Source: Streptomyces sp. MA5143a
Lineage (GTDB): Bacteria > Actinomycetota > Actinomycetes > Streptomycetales > Streptomycetaceae
Direction of reading: 5' to 3'
Assembly (NCBI RefSeq): GCF_900290235.1
Contig: NZ_OLMK01000123.1
Coordinates: 1 to 36,866, forward strand
Length of the DNA: 36,866 bases
In this document: positions 8,722 through 16,298 of the stretch, one piece after another
Position numbering within the stretch: the first letter of the stretch is position 1
Layout: each line of letters starts with the position of its first letter
Made by a program: the position numbers and the translations under genes
The notes under the pieces: generated by a model
The model's database searches: none
What the model was told of the DNA's origin: nothing
The model's input: only the letters and a program-made list of their open reading frames with translations

Positions 8722-9498
8722 ATGGCCACCGCCGCACCGTCCGCCGCCTCCCGTATCGCCGTCGTCACGGGTGCGAGCAGCGGCATCGGCGCCGCCACGG
8801 CCCGGGGGCTCGCCGCGGAGGGGTACCGCGTCGTGCTGACGGCGCGCCGCAAGGACCGGATCGAGGCGCTGGCGGAGGAGATCAACGCGGCGGGCGGCCA
8901 GGCGACGGCGTACGCGCTGGACGTCACGGACCGGGCGGCCGTGGACGAGTTTGCGACGGCCTTCCGGACGATCGGCGTGCTGGTGAACAACGCGGGCGGC
9001 GCGCTCGGCGCCGACCCGGTGGCCACTGGCGACCCCGCCGACTGGCGGCGGATGTACGAGATGAACGTCATCGGCACCCTGAATGTCACCCAGGCCCTGC
9101 TGCCCGCGCTGACCGCGAGCGGTGACGGCACGGTCGTCGTGGTGTCGTCGACGGCGGGGCACGGGACGTACGAGGGCGGCGGGGGCTATGTCGCCGCCAA
9201 GCACGGGGCGCACGTCCTCGCCGAGACGCTGCGGCTGGAGATCGTCGGGACGCCGGTGCGGGTCATCGAGATCGCGCCGGGGATGGTGAAGACCGAGGAG
9301 TTCGCCCTGACCCGGTTCGGCGGTGACGAGGCGAAGGCGGCGCGGGTGTACGCGGGGGTCGCGGAGCCGCTGACCGCCGACGACGTGGCCGACACGATCA
9401 CCTGGGCGGTCACCCGCCCCAGCCATGTCAACGTCGACCTGCTGGTGCTGCGCCCCCGCGCCCAGGCCTCCAACACGAAGGTCCACCGGGAGCTGTGA
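8722..9498 (+). CDS. SDR family NAD(P)-dependent oxidoreductase
   Basis: Classical short-chain dehydrogenase/reductase of 258 aa. The cofactor-binding TGASSGIG motif lies at about 16-23, the NNAG motif near 92, a catalytic Ser in VVVSS, and the YxxxK pair in GGYVAAKHG. LTARRK after beta-2 suggests a preference for NADP(H). The sequence is closest in feel to the YdfG-like 3-hydroxy acid/serine dehydrogenase subgroup, but the substrate is unknown. The ATG at 8722 has AGGAG 5 nt upstream. Its stop overlaps the start of the following small membrane protein (TGATG), so the two are probably translated together. The divergent neighbour is the SnoaL-like gene. Confidence 0.92.
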   Translation: MATAAPSAASRIAVVTGASSGIGAATARGLAAEGYRVVLTARRKDRIEALAEEINAAGGQATAYALDVTDRAAVDEFATAFRTIGVLVNNAGGALGADPVATGDPADWRRMYEMNVIGTLNVTQALLPALTASGDGTVVVVSSTAGHGTYEGGGGYVAAKHGAHVLAETLRLEIVGTPVRVIEIAPGMVKTEEFALTRFGGDEAKAARVYAGVAEPLTADDVADTITWAVTRPSHVNVDLLVLRPRAQASNTKVHREL

Positions 9499-9707
9499 TG
9501 CCGCCCGAGCAGCGGGATCCGGACGCCGAGCAGCGCCTCGACTCCGAGCAGCGCCTCGACTCCGAGCAGCGCCTCGACTCCGAGCGGCGGCGGCTCGTCG
9601 AGGAGAAGAAGAACGAGCGCTACGTGTGGTGGTACCTCGGGTACTTCCTCTTCGGCATCCACCTCGTGGCGTTCGTGATGATCTACGCGGTCATGCACGC
9701 CAAGTGA
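9498..9707 (+). CDS. Small single-pass membrane protein with EQRLDS repeats
   Basis: Protein of 69 aa overlapping the SDR stop by one base (TGATG), with its own GGGAG 5 nt before the ATG at 9498. The N-terminal half is highly charged and contains three perfect EQRLDS repeats encoded by 18-bp tandem repeats, then a basic patch (RRRLVEEKKNERY). The C-terminal half is one transmembrane helix (WWYLGYFLFGIHLVAFVMIYAVM) ending MHAK. The charged segment could form a short coiled coil. I recognise it only as a small actinobacterial membrane protein; function unknown. Translational coupling suggests it works with, or anchors, the SDR enzyme, which is inference. Confidence 0.75.
   Translation: MPPEQRDPDAEQRLDSEQRLDSEQRLDSERRRLVEEKKNERYVWWYLGYFLFGIHLVAFVMIYAVMHAK
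9528..9581. repeat. 18-bp tandem repeat, three perfect copies
   Basis: GAGCAGCGCCTCGACTCC at 9528-9545, 9546-9563 and 9564-9581, identical at the DNA level, in frame and coding EQRLDS. Confidence 0.95.
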
Positions 9708-10553
9708 TCAGCCGGCCGTGGGCGGTGCCGAGCGTCCGGGGTTCACGGACGGGGTCACGGCCTCCGCGTACGCCGTCGGCGGGACGCCCACCGTCGCCGT
9801 GAAGTCGCGCACGAGGTGGGCCTGGTCCGCGTAGCCGAGGTCGGCGGCGAGTGCGGCCCAGTCGACCGCGCGTTCGGTCTCGGCGCGTTCCAGCGCCTCG
9901 TGGATGCGGTACCGGAGGATGACCCACTTGGGGCCGACGCCGACGTATGCGGCGAACAGGCGTTGCAGCAGCCGTACGGAGAGGCCCTCGGCGCGGGCGA
10001 AGTCGGTGACGCGGCGCACGGCGCGGTCGGTGCGGACGCGGTCGACGAGCGTCATGGCGAGGTCCGCCTGGGGGTCGGGGCGGGGGTCGAGGCCCAGCAG
10101 GAACGCGTCCAGGGCGGCGACGCGGGCGTCCTCGTCGTCGGGGGCGAGGACGGTGTCGGGGTCGGTGCCCGGGTACACCTCGCGGTGCCGTACGCGGCGG
10201 CCGGTCCAGTCGGACACGGGGCTGCCGGGGGCGAAGGGGCGGAAGCCGCCGGGCCGGAACTGGATGCCGCAGACCCGGCCCCTGCCCTCCAGTTTCTGGG
10301 TGAACAGGCCGAGTCCGACGCCGGAGACCTCGGCGAAGGGGGCCTGTCCCTCGTACCGCTGGAAGACGATGTTGACCGAGGGGTGCGGGACGACCTGGGA
10401 GACGTACGGCTCGGGCAGGTCCCAGTCGATCAGCCAGTAGTGCTCCAGATAGGGGCGGAGCGGTGCGGCGGGTTCACGGCGGCGGAAGCGGACGCGCGCG
10501 AAGAGCTCCGCGGCGTCCACGATGCCTCGGGTGTCACGGCGTGGGGCGGCCAT
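9708..10553 (-). CDS. AraC-family transcriptional regulator (DUF6597 N-terminal domain)
   Basis: One-component regulator of about 281 aa. The N-terminal domain (RPYLEHYWLIDWDLPEPYVSQVV...NIVFQ...) is the DUF6597-type sensor found in AraC-like proteins. The C-terminal 100 residues hold two helix-turn-helix units of the AraC type, the second around LAADLGYADQAHLVRDFTATVGVPPTAYA. No good Shine-Dalgarno precedes either the ATG at 10553 or the in-frame ATG at 10583; I use the shorter form. It is divergent from the flavin monooxygenase gene with an inverted repeat between them, so it may control that gene or itself. Ligand unknown. Confidence 0.88.
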   Translation of the reverse strand: MAAPRRDTRGIVDAAELFARVRFRRREPAAPLRPYLEHYWLIDWDLPEPYVSQVVPHPSVNIVFQRYEGQAPFAEVSGVGLGLFTQKLEGRGRVCGIQFRPGGFRPFAPGSPVSDWTGRRVRHREVYPGTDPDTVLAPDDEDARVAALDAFLLGLDPRPDPQADLAMTLVDRVRTDRAVRRVTDFARAEGLSVRLLQRLFAAYVGVGPKWVILRYRIHEALERAETERAVDWAALAADLGYADQAHLVRDFTATVGVPPTAYAEAVTPSVNPGRSAPPTAG

Positions 10554-10655
10554 GGGGGAGAGGGTAGGGACGGGGACTGACATTCTGCGGGGCCTGGGGA
10601 GGCCGGTGCGCGGTGCCGGCGGAATAGTGGAAGCGGAGCACCTGTTTGGCACTAT

Positions 10656-10674
10656 GGTTGAATCATAAACAACC
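10656..10674. promoter_or_regulatory. Inverted repeat in the AraC-regulator/monooxygenase divergent region
   Basis: GGTTG and CAACC flank a 9-nt AT-rich spacer (AATCATAAA), unusually AT-rich for this genome, 17 nt upstream of the monooxygenase ATG. Candidate operator and/or -10 region. Confidence 0.4.
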
Positions 10675-10690
10675 TGAGAGGGTGGCAACG

Positions 10691-11773
10691 ATGATGCAGT
10701 TCGGGATCTTCAGCGTCGGTGATGTGACGCCGGACCCCACGACGGGCCGTACGCCGACCGAGCGCGAGCGCATCAAGGCGATGGTCGAGATCGCGCTGAA
10801 GGCGGAGGAGGTCGGTCTCGACGTCTTCGCCACCGGTGAGCACCACAACCCGCCGTTCGTGCCGTCGTCGCCCACGACCATGCTGGGCTGGATCGCCGCC
10901 CGCACCGAGCGGCTGATCCTCTCCACCGCGACCACCCTCATCACCACCAACGACCCGGTGAAGATCGCCGAGGACTTCGCGATGCTCCAGCACCTGGCCG
11001 ACGGCCGGGTGGACCTGATGATGGGCCGCGGCAACACCGCGCCGGTCTACCCGTGGTTCGGGCAGGACATCCGCCAGGGCATCAACCTCGCCATCGAGAA
11101 CTACGCGCTGCTGCACCGGCTGTGGCGCGAGGAGGTCGTGAACTGGGCGGGCAAGTTCCGCTCGCCGTTGCAGAGCTTCACGTCCACGCCGCGGCCGCTG
11201 GACGGGGTGCCGCCGTTCGTCTGGCACGGGTCGATCCGCTCGCCCGAGATCGCCGAGCAGGCCGCGTTCTACGGTGACGGCTTCTTCCACAACAACATCT
11301 TCTGGCCGGCCGAGCACACCCAGCGGATGGTGGAGCTGTACCGGGAGCGGTACGCCCACCACGGGCACGGCACGCCCGAGCAGGCGATCGTCGGGCTCGG
11401 CGGGCACGTGTTCATGCGGAAGAACTCCCAGGACGCGATACGGGAGTTCCGGCCGTACTTCGACGTGGCTCCGGTGTACGGCCACGGGCCGTCCCTGGAG
11501 GACTTCGCCGAGCAGACGCCGCTGACCGTGGGGTCGCCGCAGCAGGTGATCGAGAAGACGCTGGCCTTCCGTGATTACGCGGGCGACTACCAGCGGCAGT
11601 TGTTCCTCGTCGACCACGCCGGGTTGCCGCTGAAGACGGTGCTGGAGCAGATCGACATGCTGGGGGAGGAGGTCGTGCCGGTGCTGCGGGAGGAGTTCGC
11701 GAAGGGCCGGCCGGCGGGCGTCCCGGACGCCCCGACCCACAAGGCGCTGTCCACGGCCGGGGCCGAGAGCTGA
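10691..11773 (+). CDS. LLM class flavin-dependent oxidoreductase (CE1758-like)
   Basis: Luciferase-like FMN/F420-type monooxygenase of 360 aa with a TIM-barrel fold. The N-terminus (QFGIFSVGDVTPDPTTGRTPTE) matches what I know as the CE1758 group of FMN-dependent luciferase-like monooxygenases. EVGLDVFATGEHH is the typical family block carrying the conserved histidine pair. The C-terminus LFLVDHAGLPLKTVLEQIDMLGEEVVP is also typical. The substrate is unknown. The ATG at 10691 (or the next codon, 10694) follows GAGAGGG by 8-9 nt. The 26 bp around its stop codon are duplicated in tandem immediately downstream, the beginning of a long minisatellite. Confidence 0.9.
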   Translation: MMQFGIFSVGDVTPDPTTGRTPTERERIKAMVEIALKAEEVGLDVFATGEHHNPPFVPSSPTTMLGWIAARTERLILSTATTLITTNDPVKIAEDFAMLQHLADGRVDLMMGRGNTAPVYPWFGQDIRQGINLAIENYALLHRLWREEVVNWAGKFRSPLQSFTSTPRPLDGVPPFVWHGSIRSPEIAEQAAFYGDGFFHNNIFWPAEHTQRMVELYRERYAHHGHGTPEQAIVGLGGHVFMRKNSQDAIREFRPYFDVAPVYGHGPSLEDFAEQTPLTVGSPQQVIEKTLAFRDYAGDYQRQLFLVDHAGLPLKTVLEQIDMLGEEVVPVLREEFAKGRPAGVPDAPTHKALSTAGAES

Positions 11774-12180
11774 CGATCACCACCGGGGCCGAGGGCTGAC
11801 GATCACCAGCAAGCCCGTGGGTTGAGGGCCGCCGCCGGAAAGGCCGTGGGCTGCAAGGCTGTCGCGGGGGCGTGGGCTGAGGGGCGCCGCCCGAAAGGCC
11901 GTGGGCTGAGGACCGTCGGCGGGCCGTGGGCTGAGGGTCACCGGCGGCAAGGCCGTGGGCTGAGGGCCGCCGCCGGAAGCGCCGTGGGCTGCAAGGTCGT
12001 CGCGGGGGCGTGGGCTGAGGGTCGCCGCCGGAAAGGCCGTGGGCTGAGGCCGTCGGCGGGGCGTGGGCCGGTGGCCGCCGGCGGCAAGGTCGTGGGTTGA
12101 GGTGGGTGGCGAGGTCAGGGGCTGCGAGGCCGTCGGCGGGGGCGTGGGGTGTGGCCGCCGATGGCCAGTCCGTGGGACGT
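11758..12180. repeat. Minisatellite of 24-29 bp units with a 137-138 bp higher-order period
   Basis: Two 26-mers (11758-11783 and 11784-11809) differ at two bases; the first contains the monooxygenase stop codon. They run into at least 13 further units anchored on CGTGGG at 11816, 11845, 11871, 11900, 11925, 11954, 11983, 12009, 12038, 12062, 12091, 12143 and 12171, with a degenerate unit near 12117. Spacings are 29,26,29,25,29 then 29,26,29,24,29, so five units form a block that is itself repeated (11816-11953, 11954-12090). A third, decayed block follows. Individual periods are not multiples of three, arguing against a repeat protein. The remaining 70 nt to the glycosyltransferase stop (12251) hold nothing I recognise. 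Confidence 0.92.
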
Positions 12181-12250
12181 CAGGGCATCCGCTGACCATC
12201 GCCACCCGGGTGGGCGCGGGGCGGGTCCCGCCGCCGGGCCCCGGTTCGCT

Positions 12251-13567
12251 TCAGGCCGCGCGTTGTCCGTGACTGCTCGCGGGCGTCCGGCGGAGGCGTA
12301 CGGGTGACAGGCCCGCGCCCCGCACCATGGACAGGGCCGCCCTCTTCCCCGCGGCGGCCCGGTGGTGCAGCCAGACGCGCGCCCTCGTCGTCCAGCTCTC
12401 CCAGGTGCGCTGCACCCTGGTCGCGCGGAGTTCCTCGAACAGTTCCTCGTACCGCGTCACGATCGGGGCCGGGTCGTAGCGGTGGGCCGACTTCAGGGCC
12501 GCCCGGCCCATGGCGCGGCGCAGCGCGTCGTCGGTGACGAGGTCCAGGATGGCGTCGGCGAGGGCGTGCGGGTCGTCGACGGGGACGAGGCGGCCGTCGA
12601 CGCCGTCGGTGATGATCTCGGCGGGGCCGAGCGGGCAGTCGGTGCTGACCACGGGGACACCGCAGCGCATGGCCTCGACGAGGGTCATGCCGAAGGACTC
12701 GGCGTCGGAGGCGCTGACGACGAGGGAGGCGCGGGCGAACTCGTCCTCGATGGGGGTGTGCGGGCCCATCAGATGGGCGCGGCCGGTGAGGTCGAGCTCC
12801 TCGATGAGGGTCTGGAGGCTGCCCTTCTGCTTGCCGCCGCCGTAGATGCGCAGCTCCCAGTCGGGTTCCTTCGGGGCGATCTTGGCGAACGCCTCCAGCA
12901 GGAGGTCGAAGCGCTTGCCCCGGGCGAGGCGTCCGGCGGCGGCGATGACGGGGGCGGTGCCGTCCGAGGGGGCGATGCCGGGCGCGGGGACGATGTTGGG
13001 CACGGACATCACCCGTACGCCCGGCAGTTTCATCCGCGCGCGGTACACCTCGGCGTCGGCGGCCGTGGTCGTGACGACCGCGTCCAGCGCGCGGTAGTGG
13101 CGGGCGAGGACCGCGCGCAGCTGCTTGGAGTGGGCGTCGTGGCGCAGGTGTTCCTGGCCGATGCGCAGGGCGCGGCGGGGCGCGAAGCGGGAGACGTACA
13201 CATTGAGGCCGGGGCGGGTGCCGATGACGACGTCGGCGTCGCAGCCGGTCAGATAGTCGCGGACGCGCCGGTCGGTGAGGCGGCTGTACTGGCGGTGGCG
13301 CTTGTCGGCGGTGGGGAAGTCGACGGCGGGCCGCATCTGGGCCGGATCGCGCAGGTCGGCGCTGTTCGCGCGGATGTCGACCAGGGGCACGAGGGTGATC
13401 CGGGGGTCGACCGTGAAGCGGGGTTCGTCGCGGTGGCGGGACATCGACGCGATCTCCACGTCGTGGTGGTCCGCGAGGGCGGACGCCAGGTTGAGGGTCG
13501 TCCGGACGGTGCCGCCGATGGCGTACGCGTTGTGCAGCAGGAACACGATCTTCATCCGGCGGCTCAT
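12251..13567 (-). CDS. GT4-family glycosyltransferase
   Basis: Retaining GT-B glycosyltransferase of 438 aa. The N-terminal domain starts KIVFLLHNAYAIGGTVRTTLNLA, with the GG loop that contacts the donor. The C-terminal nucleotide-sugar domain has AAGRLARGKRFDLLLEAFA, then the EX7E motif in ESFGMTLVEAM followed by GVPVVSTDCPLGPAEII. The 'GG-T-R' start and 'GPAEII' resemble glycosyltransferases that decorate wall polymers, but acceptor and sugar are unknown. No membrane helix is obvious; a basic C-terminal tail may bind membrane. The ATG at 13567 has GGAAGG 6 nt upstream. It is divergent from a two-component system. Confidence 0.9.
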   Translation of the reverse strand: MSRRMKIVFLLHNAYAIGGTVRTTLNLASALADHHDVEIASMSRHRDEPRFTVDPRITLVPLVDIRANSADLRDPAQMRPAVDFPTADKRHRQYSRLTDRRVRDYLTGCDADVVIGTRPGLNVYVSRFAPRRALRIGQEHLRHDAHSKQLRAVLARHYRALDAVVTTTAADAEVYRARMKLPGVRVMSVPNIVPAPGIAPSDGTAPVIAAAGRLARGKRFDLLLEAFAKIAPKEPDWELRIYGGGKQKGSLQTLIEELDLTGRAHLMGPHTPIEDEFARASLVVSASDAESFGMTLVEAMRCGVPVVSTDCPLGPAEIITDGVDGRLVPVDDPHALADAILDLVTDDALRRAMGRAALKSAHRYDPAPIVTRYEELFEELRATRVQRTWESWTTRARVWLHHRAAAGKRAALSMVRGAGLSPVRLRRTPASSHGQRAA

Positions 13568-13799
13568 GCACGACCTTCCCGACGGTATTGACGATGTATC
13601 GGAGAGTTGAGGCGGGTTCCGACCCTTTGTACTGCATCCGCCCCCTCTGCCCGGGTTCCCTTGCGGGCCGGTGTCACACGAACACGGTCCTGCGGCGGGG
13701 TAAGCCGGCCGCCCGGTCGTGGTGAGAGGCCGGTAAGAAGGGGCGTTCGGGCGCACCCGGCGAGGTGGTGCGCGGCCGTGACCTTGGCAGACTGGTGGG

Positions 13800-14567
13800 G
13801 TGCCCCAGAACGTGCTGCTCGCCGAGGACGACCGAGCCATCCGCCATGCCCTGGAGCGGGCCCTGACGCTGGAGGGCTACGAGGTGACGGCGGTCGCCGA
13901 CGGCGTCGAGGCGCTGGCGCAGGCGCACCGCAGGCAGCCCGACGTGCTCGTCCTCGATGTGATGATGCCCGGCATAGACGGTCTCCAGGTGTGCCGGGTG
14001 CTGCGCGCCGAGGGCGACCGGACGCCGATCCTGATGCTCACCGCGCTGGTGGAGACCGCCGACCGGATCGCCGGGCTCGACGCCGGCGCGGACGACTATG
14101 TCGTCAAGCCGTTCGACGTGGAGGAGGTCTTCGCCCGGCTGCGCGCGCTGCTGCGCCGGACCGGCAACGCCGGTGACCTCACCGGGAAGTCGTCCTCGGA
14201 GGCGTCGGGCCCGGTCGCGCCGGGTGGTGCGGGTGGTGCGGGTGGCGTGAGCGCCGCGCCGGAGTCCGGGCTGGTGTCGGCCGCCGGGGTGCGGATGGAC
14301 GTGCAGGCGCGGCGGGCGTGGCGGGGGTCGCGGGAGCTGGAGCTGACGCGGACCGAGTTCGACCTGCTCGAACTGCTCGTGCGCAACGCGGGGATCGTCC
14401 TCGACCACGCCACCATCTACGACCGTATCTGGGGCTACGACTTCGGGCCCGGCTCCAAGAACCTCGCCGTGTACGTCGGCTATCTGCGGCGCAAGCTCGA
14501 CGAGCCCGGGGCGCCCGCGCTGATCCACACCGTGCGGGGTGTGGGGTACGCGCTGCGGGAAGACTGA
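13800..14567 (+). CDS. OmpR/PhoB-type response regulator
   Basis: DNA-binding response regulator of 255 aa. In the receiver domain the acidic pocket is E9-D10-D11, the phosphoacceptor D53 (VLDVMMPG), and the conserved lysine K103 (VVKPF). A Gly/Ala/Ser-rich linker of about 40 residues, longer than usual for the family, leads to a winged-helix domain with the typical ELTRTEFDLLELL and LAVYVGYLRRKLD blocks. The GTG start at 13800 is followed directly by PQNVLLAEDD; no strong Shine-Dalgarno is seen, so a near-leaderless start is possible. The cognate kinase begins 12 nt after its stop. Resembles actinobacterial MprA-like regulators; target genes unknown. Confidence 0.94.
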   Translation: MPQNVLLAEDDRAIRHALERALTLEGYEVTAVADGVEALAQAHRRQPDVLVLDVMMPGIDGLQVCRVLRAEGDRTPILMLTALVETADRIAGLDAGADDYVVKPFDVEEVFARLRALLRRTGNAGDLTGKSSSEASGPVAPGGAGGAGGVSAAPESGLVSAAGVRMDVQARRAWRGSRELELTRTEFDLLELLVRNAGIVLDHATIYDRIWGYDFGPGSKNLAVYVGYLRRKLDEPGAPALIHTVRGVGYALRED

Positions 14568-14578
14568 GGCGGCGGGCG

Positions 14579-16069
14579 GTGCCGCAGCGTCTCGTCCGGC
14601 TGCTGTCGCGGGTGCCGGCCCGGCTGCGTCCGGTGCCGTCGCTGCGGGCGACGTTCACCGTGTCGTTCGTGGCGGTGGCGTGTGTCGTCACCGTGCTCGT
14701 CGGGATCCTCAGCTACAGCGCGGCGGCGCGGCTGGTGCGGGTGGACCAGCAGACCGTGTTCGCCGAGGTGGTCCGCGATCTGCGGGAGCTGGTGGAGCAG
14801 GACCGGTTGGGGCCCGAGGACTTCGCGCCCTCGGACAGCGGCGGCCCCCGTGACGACCTGATCCGGTCCGGCCGTACGGACGTCCAGGTGCTCGGCCCCG
14901 AGGGGCAGGTCCTCGACAAGGGCGACCCCGGTCTGCCCGTCCGTCCGGCCGATCGCCTGACCGCGGGCGCGAGGTTCGCCGGGACGATGGTCGAGCACGG
15001 CGAGGTCGAGGTGGGCGGCGGCCGGTACCGGGTGGCGACCGTCGCGCTCGGCGGCGGGCGTGGGGCCGTGCAGGTGGCCCAGGAGTTCAGTGACACGGAG
15101 GACCTGCTGCGGGAGTTGCAGCAGCGGACCCTGCTGTTCGTGTCGGGTGTGGTCCTCTCGGCGGGGTTGTTCGGCTGGTGGCTGGCGCGGCGGCAGACCC
15201 GGCGGCTGGTGCAGCTGGCCGGGGCGGCGGAGGACGTGGCCCGGACCGGGCACCTGGGGATCCAGGTGCCGGTGGCGGGCCGGGACGAGGTGGGACGCCT
15301 CGGCCGGTCCTTCGACCGGATGCTGGTGCGGCTGGCCCAGTCGGAGGAGGACCAGCGGCGGCTGGTGCAGGACGCGGGGCACGAGCTGCGGACCCCGCTG
15401 ACGTCCCTGCGGACGAACATCTCGCTGCTGCGGCGCATCGACGAACTGCCCGCCCGGGTGCGGGAGGAACTGGTCGACGACCTCGCCCAGGAGGCCCGCG
15501 AACTGACCGACCTCGTCAACGAGCTGGTGGACCTCGCCGCCGGGCAGTCGAGCACCGAGCCCGTGCAGCGGGTGCAGCTCGCCGACATCGCCGAGGACGT
15601 CGCGGCGACCGCGCGGCGGCGCACCGGCCGGGAGGTCGTCGTACGGGTGGAGGGCGACACGACCGTCGAGGGGCGGGCGGGGGCGTTGCAGCGGGCCGTG
15701 TCCAACCTGGTGGAGAACGCGGCGAAGTTCGACCGCGCCGGGACCGGGGCGATCGAGGTGGTGGTCGCGCGGGGGCCGGCGCGGGGCGGCGGTGACCTCG
15801 TCGACCTCGACGACGTGGGCCAGGGCGACGGGCCCGACGTGGTCCGGGTGGAGGTCCTGGACCGGGGGCCCGGCGTCGCCGACTGCGACCTCGAACGCAT
15901 CTTTGACCGCTTCTACCGTGCCGCCGACGCCCGCAGCCTCCCCGGCTCCGGCCTCGGCCTGTCCATCGTGCGCGCGGTGGCAGCCGCCCACGGCGGCACC
16001 CCGTTCGCCTTCCGGCGGGCGGGCGGGGGGCTTGTGATCGGCTTCACGGTACGGGGCGTCGAGAGCTGA
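14579..16069 (+). CDS. Sensor histidine kinase (HAMP-type), partner of the OmpR regulator
   Basis: Membrane kinase of 496 aa. TM1 lies at about 24-46 (ATFTVSFVAVACVVTVLVGIL), an extracytoplasmic sensor follows to about 184, TM2 is at about 185-203, and HAMP runs to about 255. The H box is HELRTPLTSLRTN with H268. The N box is NLVENAAKFD, the G1 box DRGPGV, the F box FDRFYRA and the G2 box GSGLGLSIV. The domain order matches MprB-like kinases. Start GTG 14579 with GAGG-type purines upstream; it opens 12 nt after the regulator stop, so the two form an operon. Signal unknown. The ATP-lid region carries an Asp/Gly-rich insertion (GGGDLVDLDDVGQGDGPD). Confidence 0.93.
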   Translation: MPQRLVRLLSRVPARLRPVPSLRATFTVSFVAVACVVTVLVGILSYSAAARLVRVDQQTVFAEVVRDLRELVEQDRLGPEDFAPSDSGGPRDDLIRSGRTDVQVLGPEGQVLDKGDPGLPVRPADRLTAGARFAGTMVEHGEVEVGGGRYRVATVALGGGRGAVQVAQEFSDTEDLLRELQQRTLLFVSGVVLSAGLFGWWLARRQTRRLVQLAGAAEDVARTGHLGIQVPVAGRDEVGRLGRSFDRMLVRLAQSEEDQRRLVQDAGHELRTPLTSLRTNISLLRRIDELPARVREELVDDLAQEARELTDLVNELVDLAAGQSSTEPVQRVQLADIAEDVAATARRRTGREVVVRVEGDTTVEGRAGALQRAVSNLVENAAKFDRAGTGAIEVVVARGPARGGGDLVDLDDVGQGDGPDVVRVEVLDRGPGVADCDLERIFDRFYRAADARSLPGSGLGLSIVRAVAAAHGGTPFAFRRAGGGLVIGFTVRGVES

Positions 16070-16099
16070 CGTGGCGTATCCCGGACCGCCCTGCGGGAC

Positions 16100-16246
16100 A
16101 TGGTCCGGGCGGTCCACGTCCTGCGGACGCGGATGTCGCCGGAGGACCGCGAGGTCCTCGACGAGGCACTTGGCACTCTCGACGAGGGCGACCGGGCGGA
16201 GCCGGGTGCCGTCCGCCGGGCGCTGGCGTTCCTCGGCGCCGTGTGA
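16100..16246 (+). CDS. Short ORF of 48 codons after the histidine kinase, unknown function
   Basis: ATG 16100 opens a frame reading MVRAVHVLRTRMSPEDREV..., ending AFLGAV. Nearly every third codon position is G or C, and the protein is a plausible amphipathic alpha-helical peptide. The frame is open from the kinase stop at 16069, so CTG 16091 or a lost upstream start is possible, and it may be the C-terminal remnant of a larger gene. No clear Shine-Dalgarno. No family recognised. Confidence 0.4.
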   Translation: MVRAVHVLRTRMSPEDREVLDEALGTLDEGDRAEPGAVRRALAFLGAV

Positions 16247-16298
16247 GCGACCGCCGGGGCGGAGGCCTGTGGCCGACCGCCCTTCGGTCGGCGCGCCG

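Noticed and set aside
11758..12180. CRISPR array
   Set aside because: Unit length 24-29 bp with no unique spacers and no cas genes; all of each unit is related to the next one.
11777..12205. Pro-rich ORF of 142 codons on the minus strand across the minisatellite, and a 92-codon ORF on the plus strand
   Set aside because: Both follow from a GC-rich repeat free of stops. The second and third higher-order blocks are offset by 137 nt (not a multiple of three), there is no ribosome binding site, and the plus-strand units contain in-phase stop triplets in other frames.
14567..16246. Possible frameshift joining the short ORF at 16100 to the histidine kinase
   Set aside because: The kinase already ends after a complete G2 box and the usual short tail; the short ORF does not resemble a kinase C-terminus.
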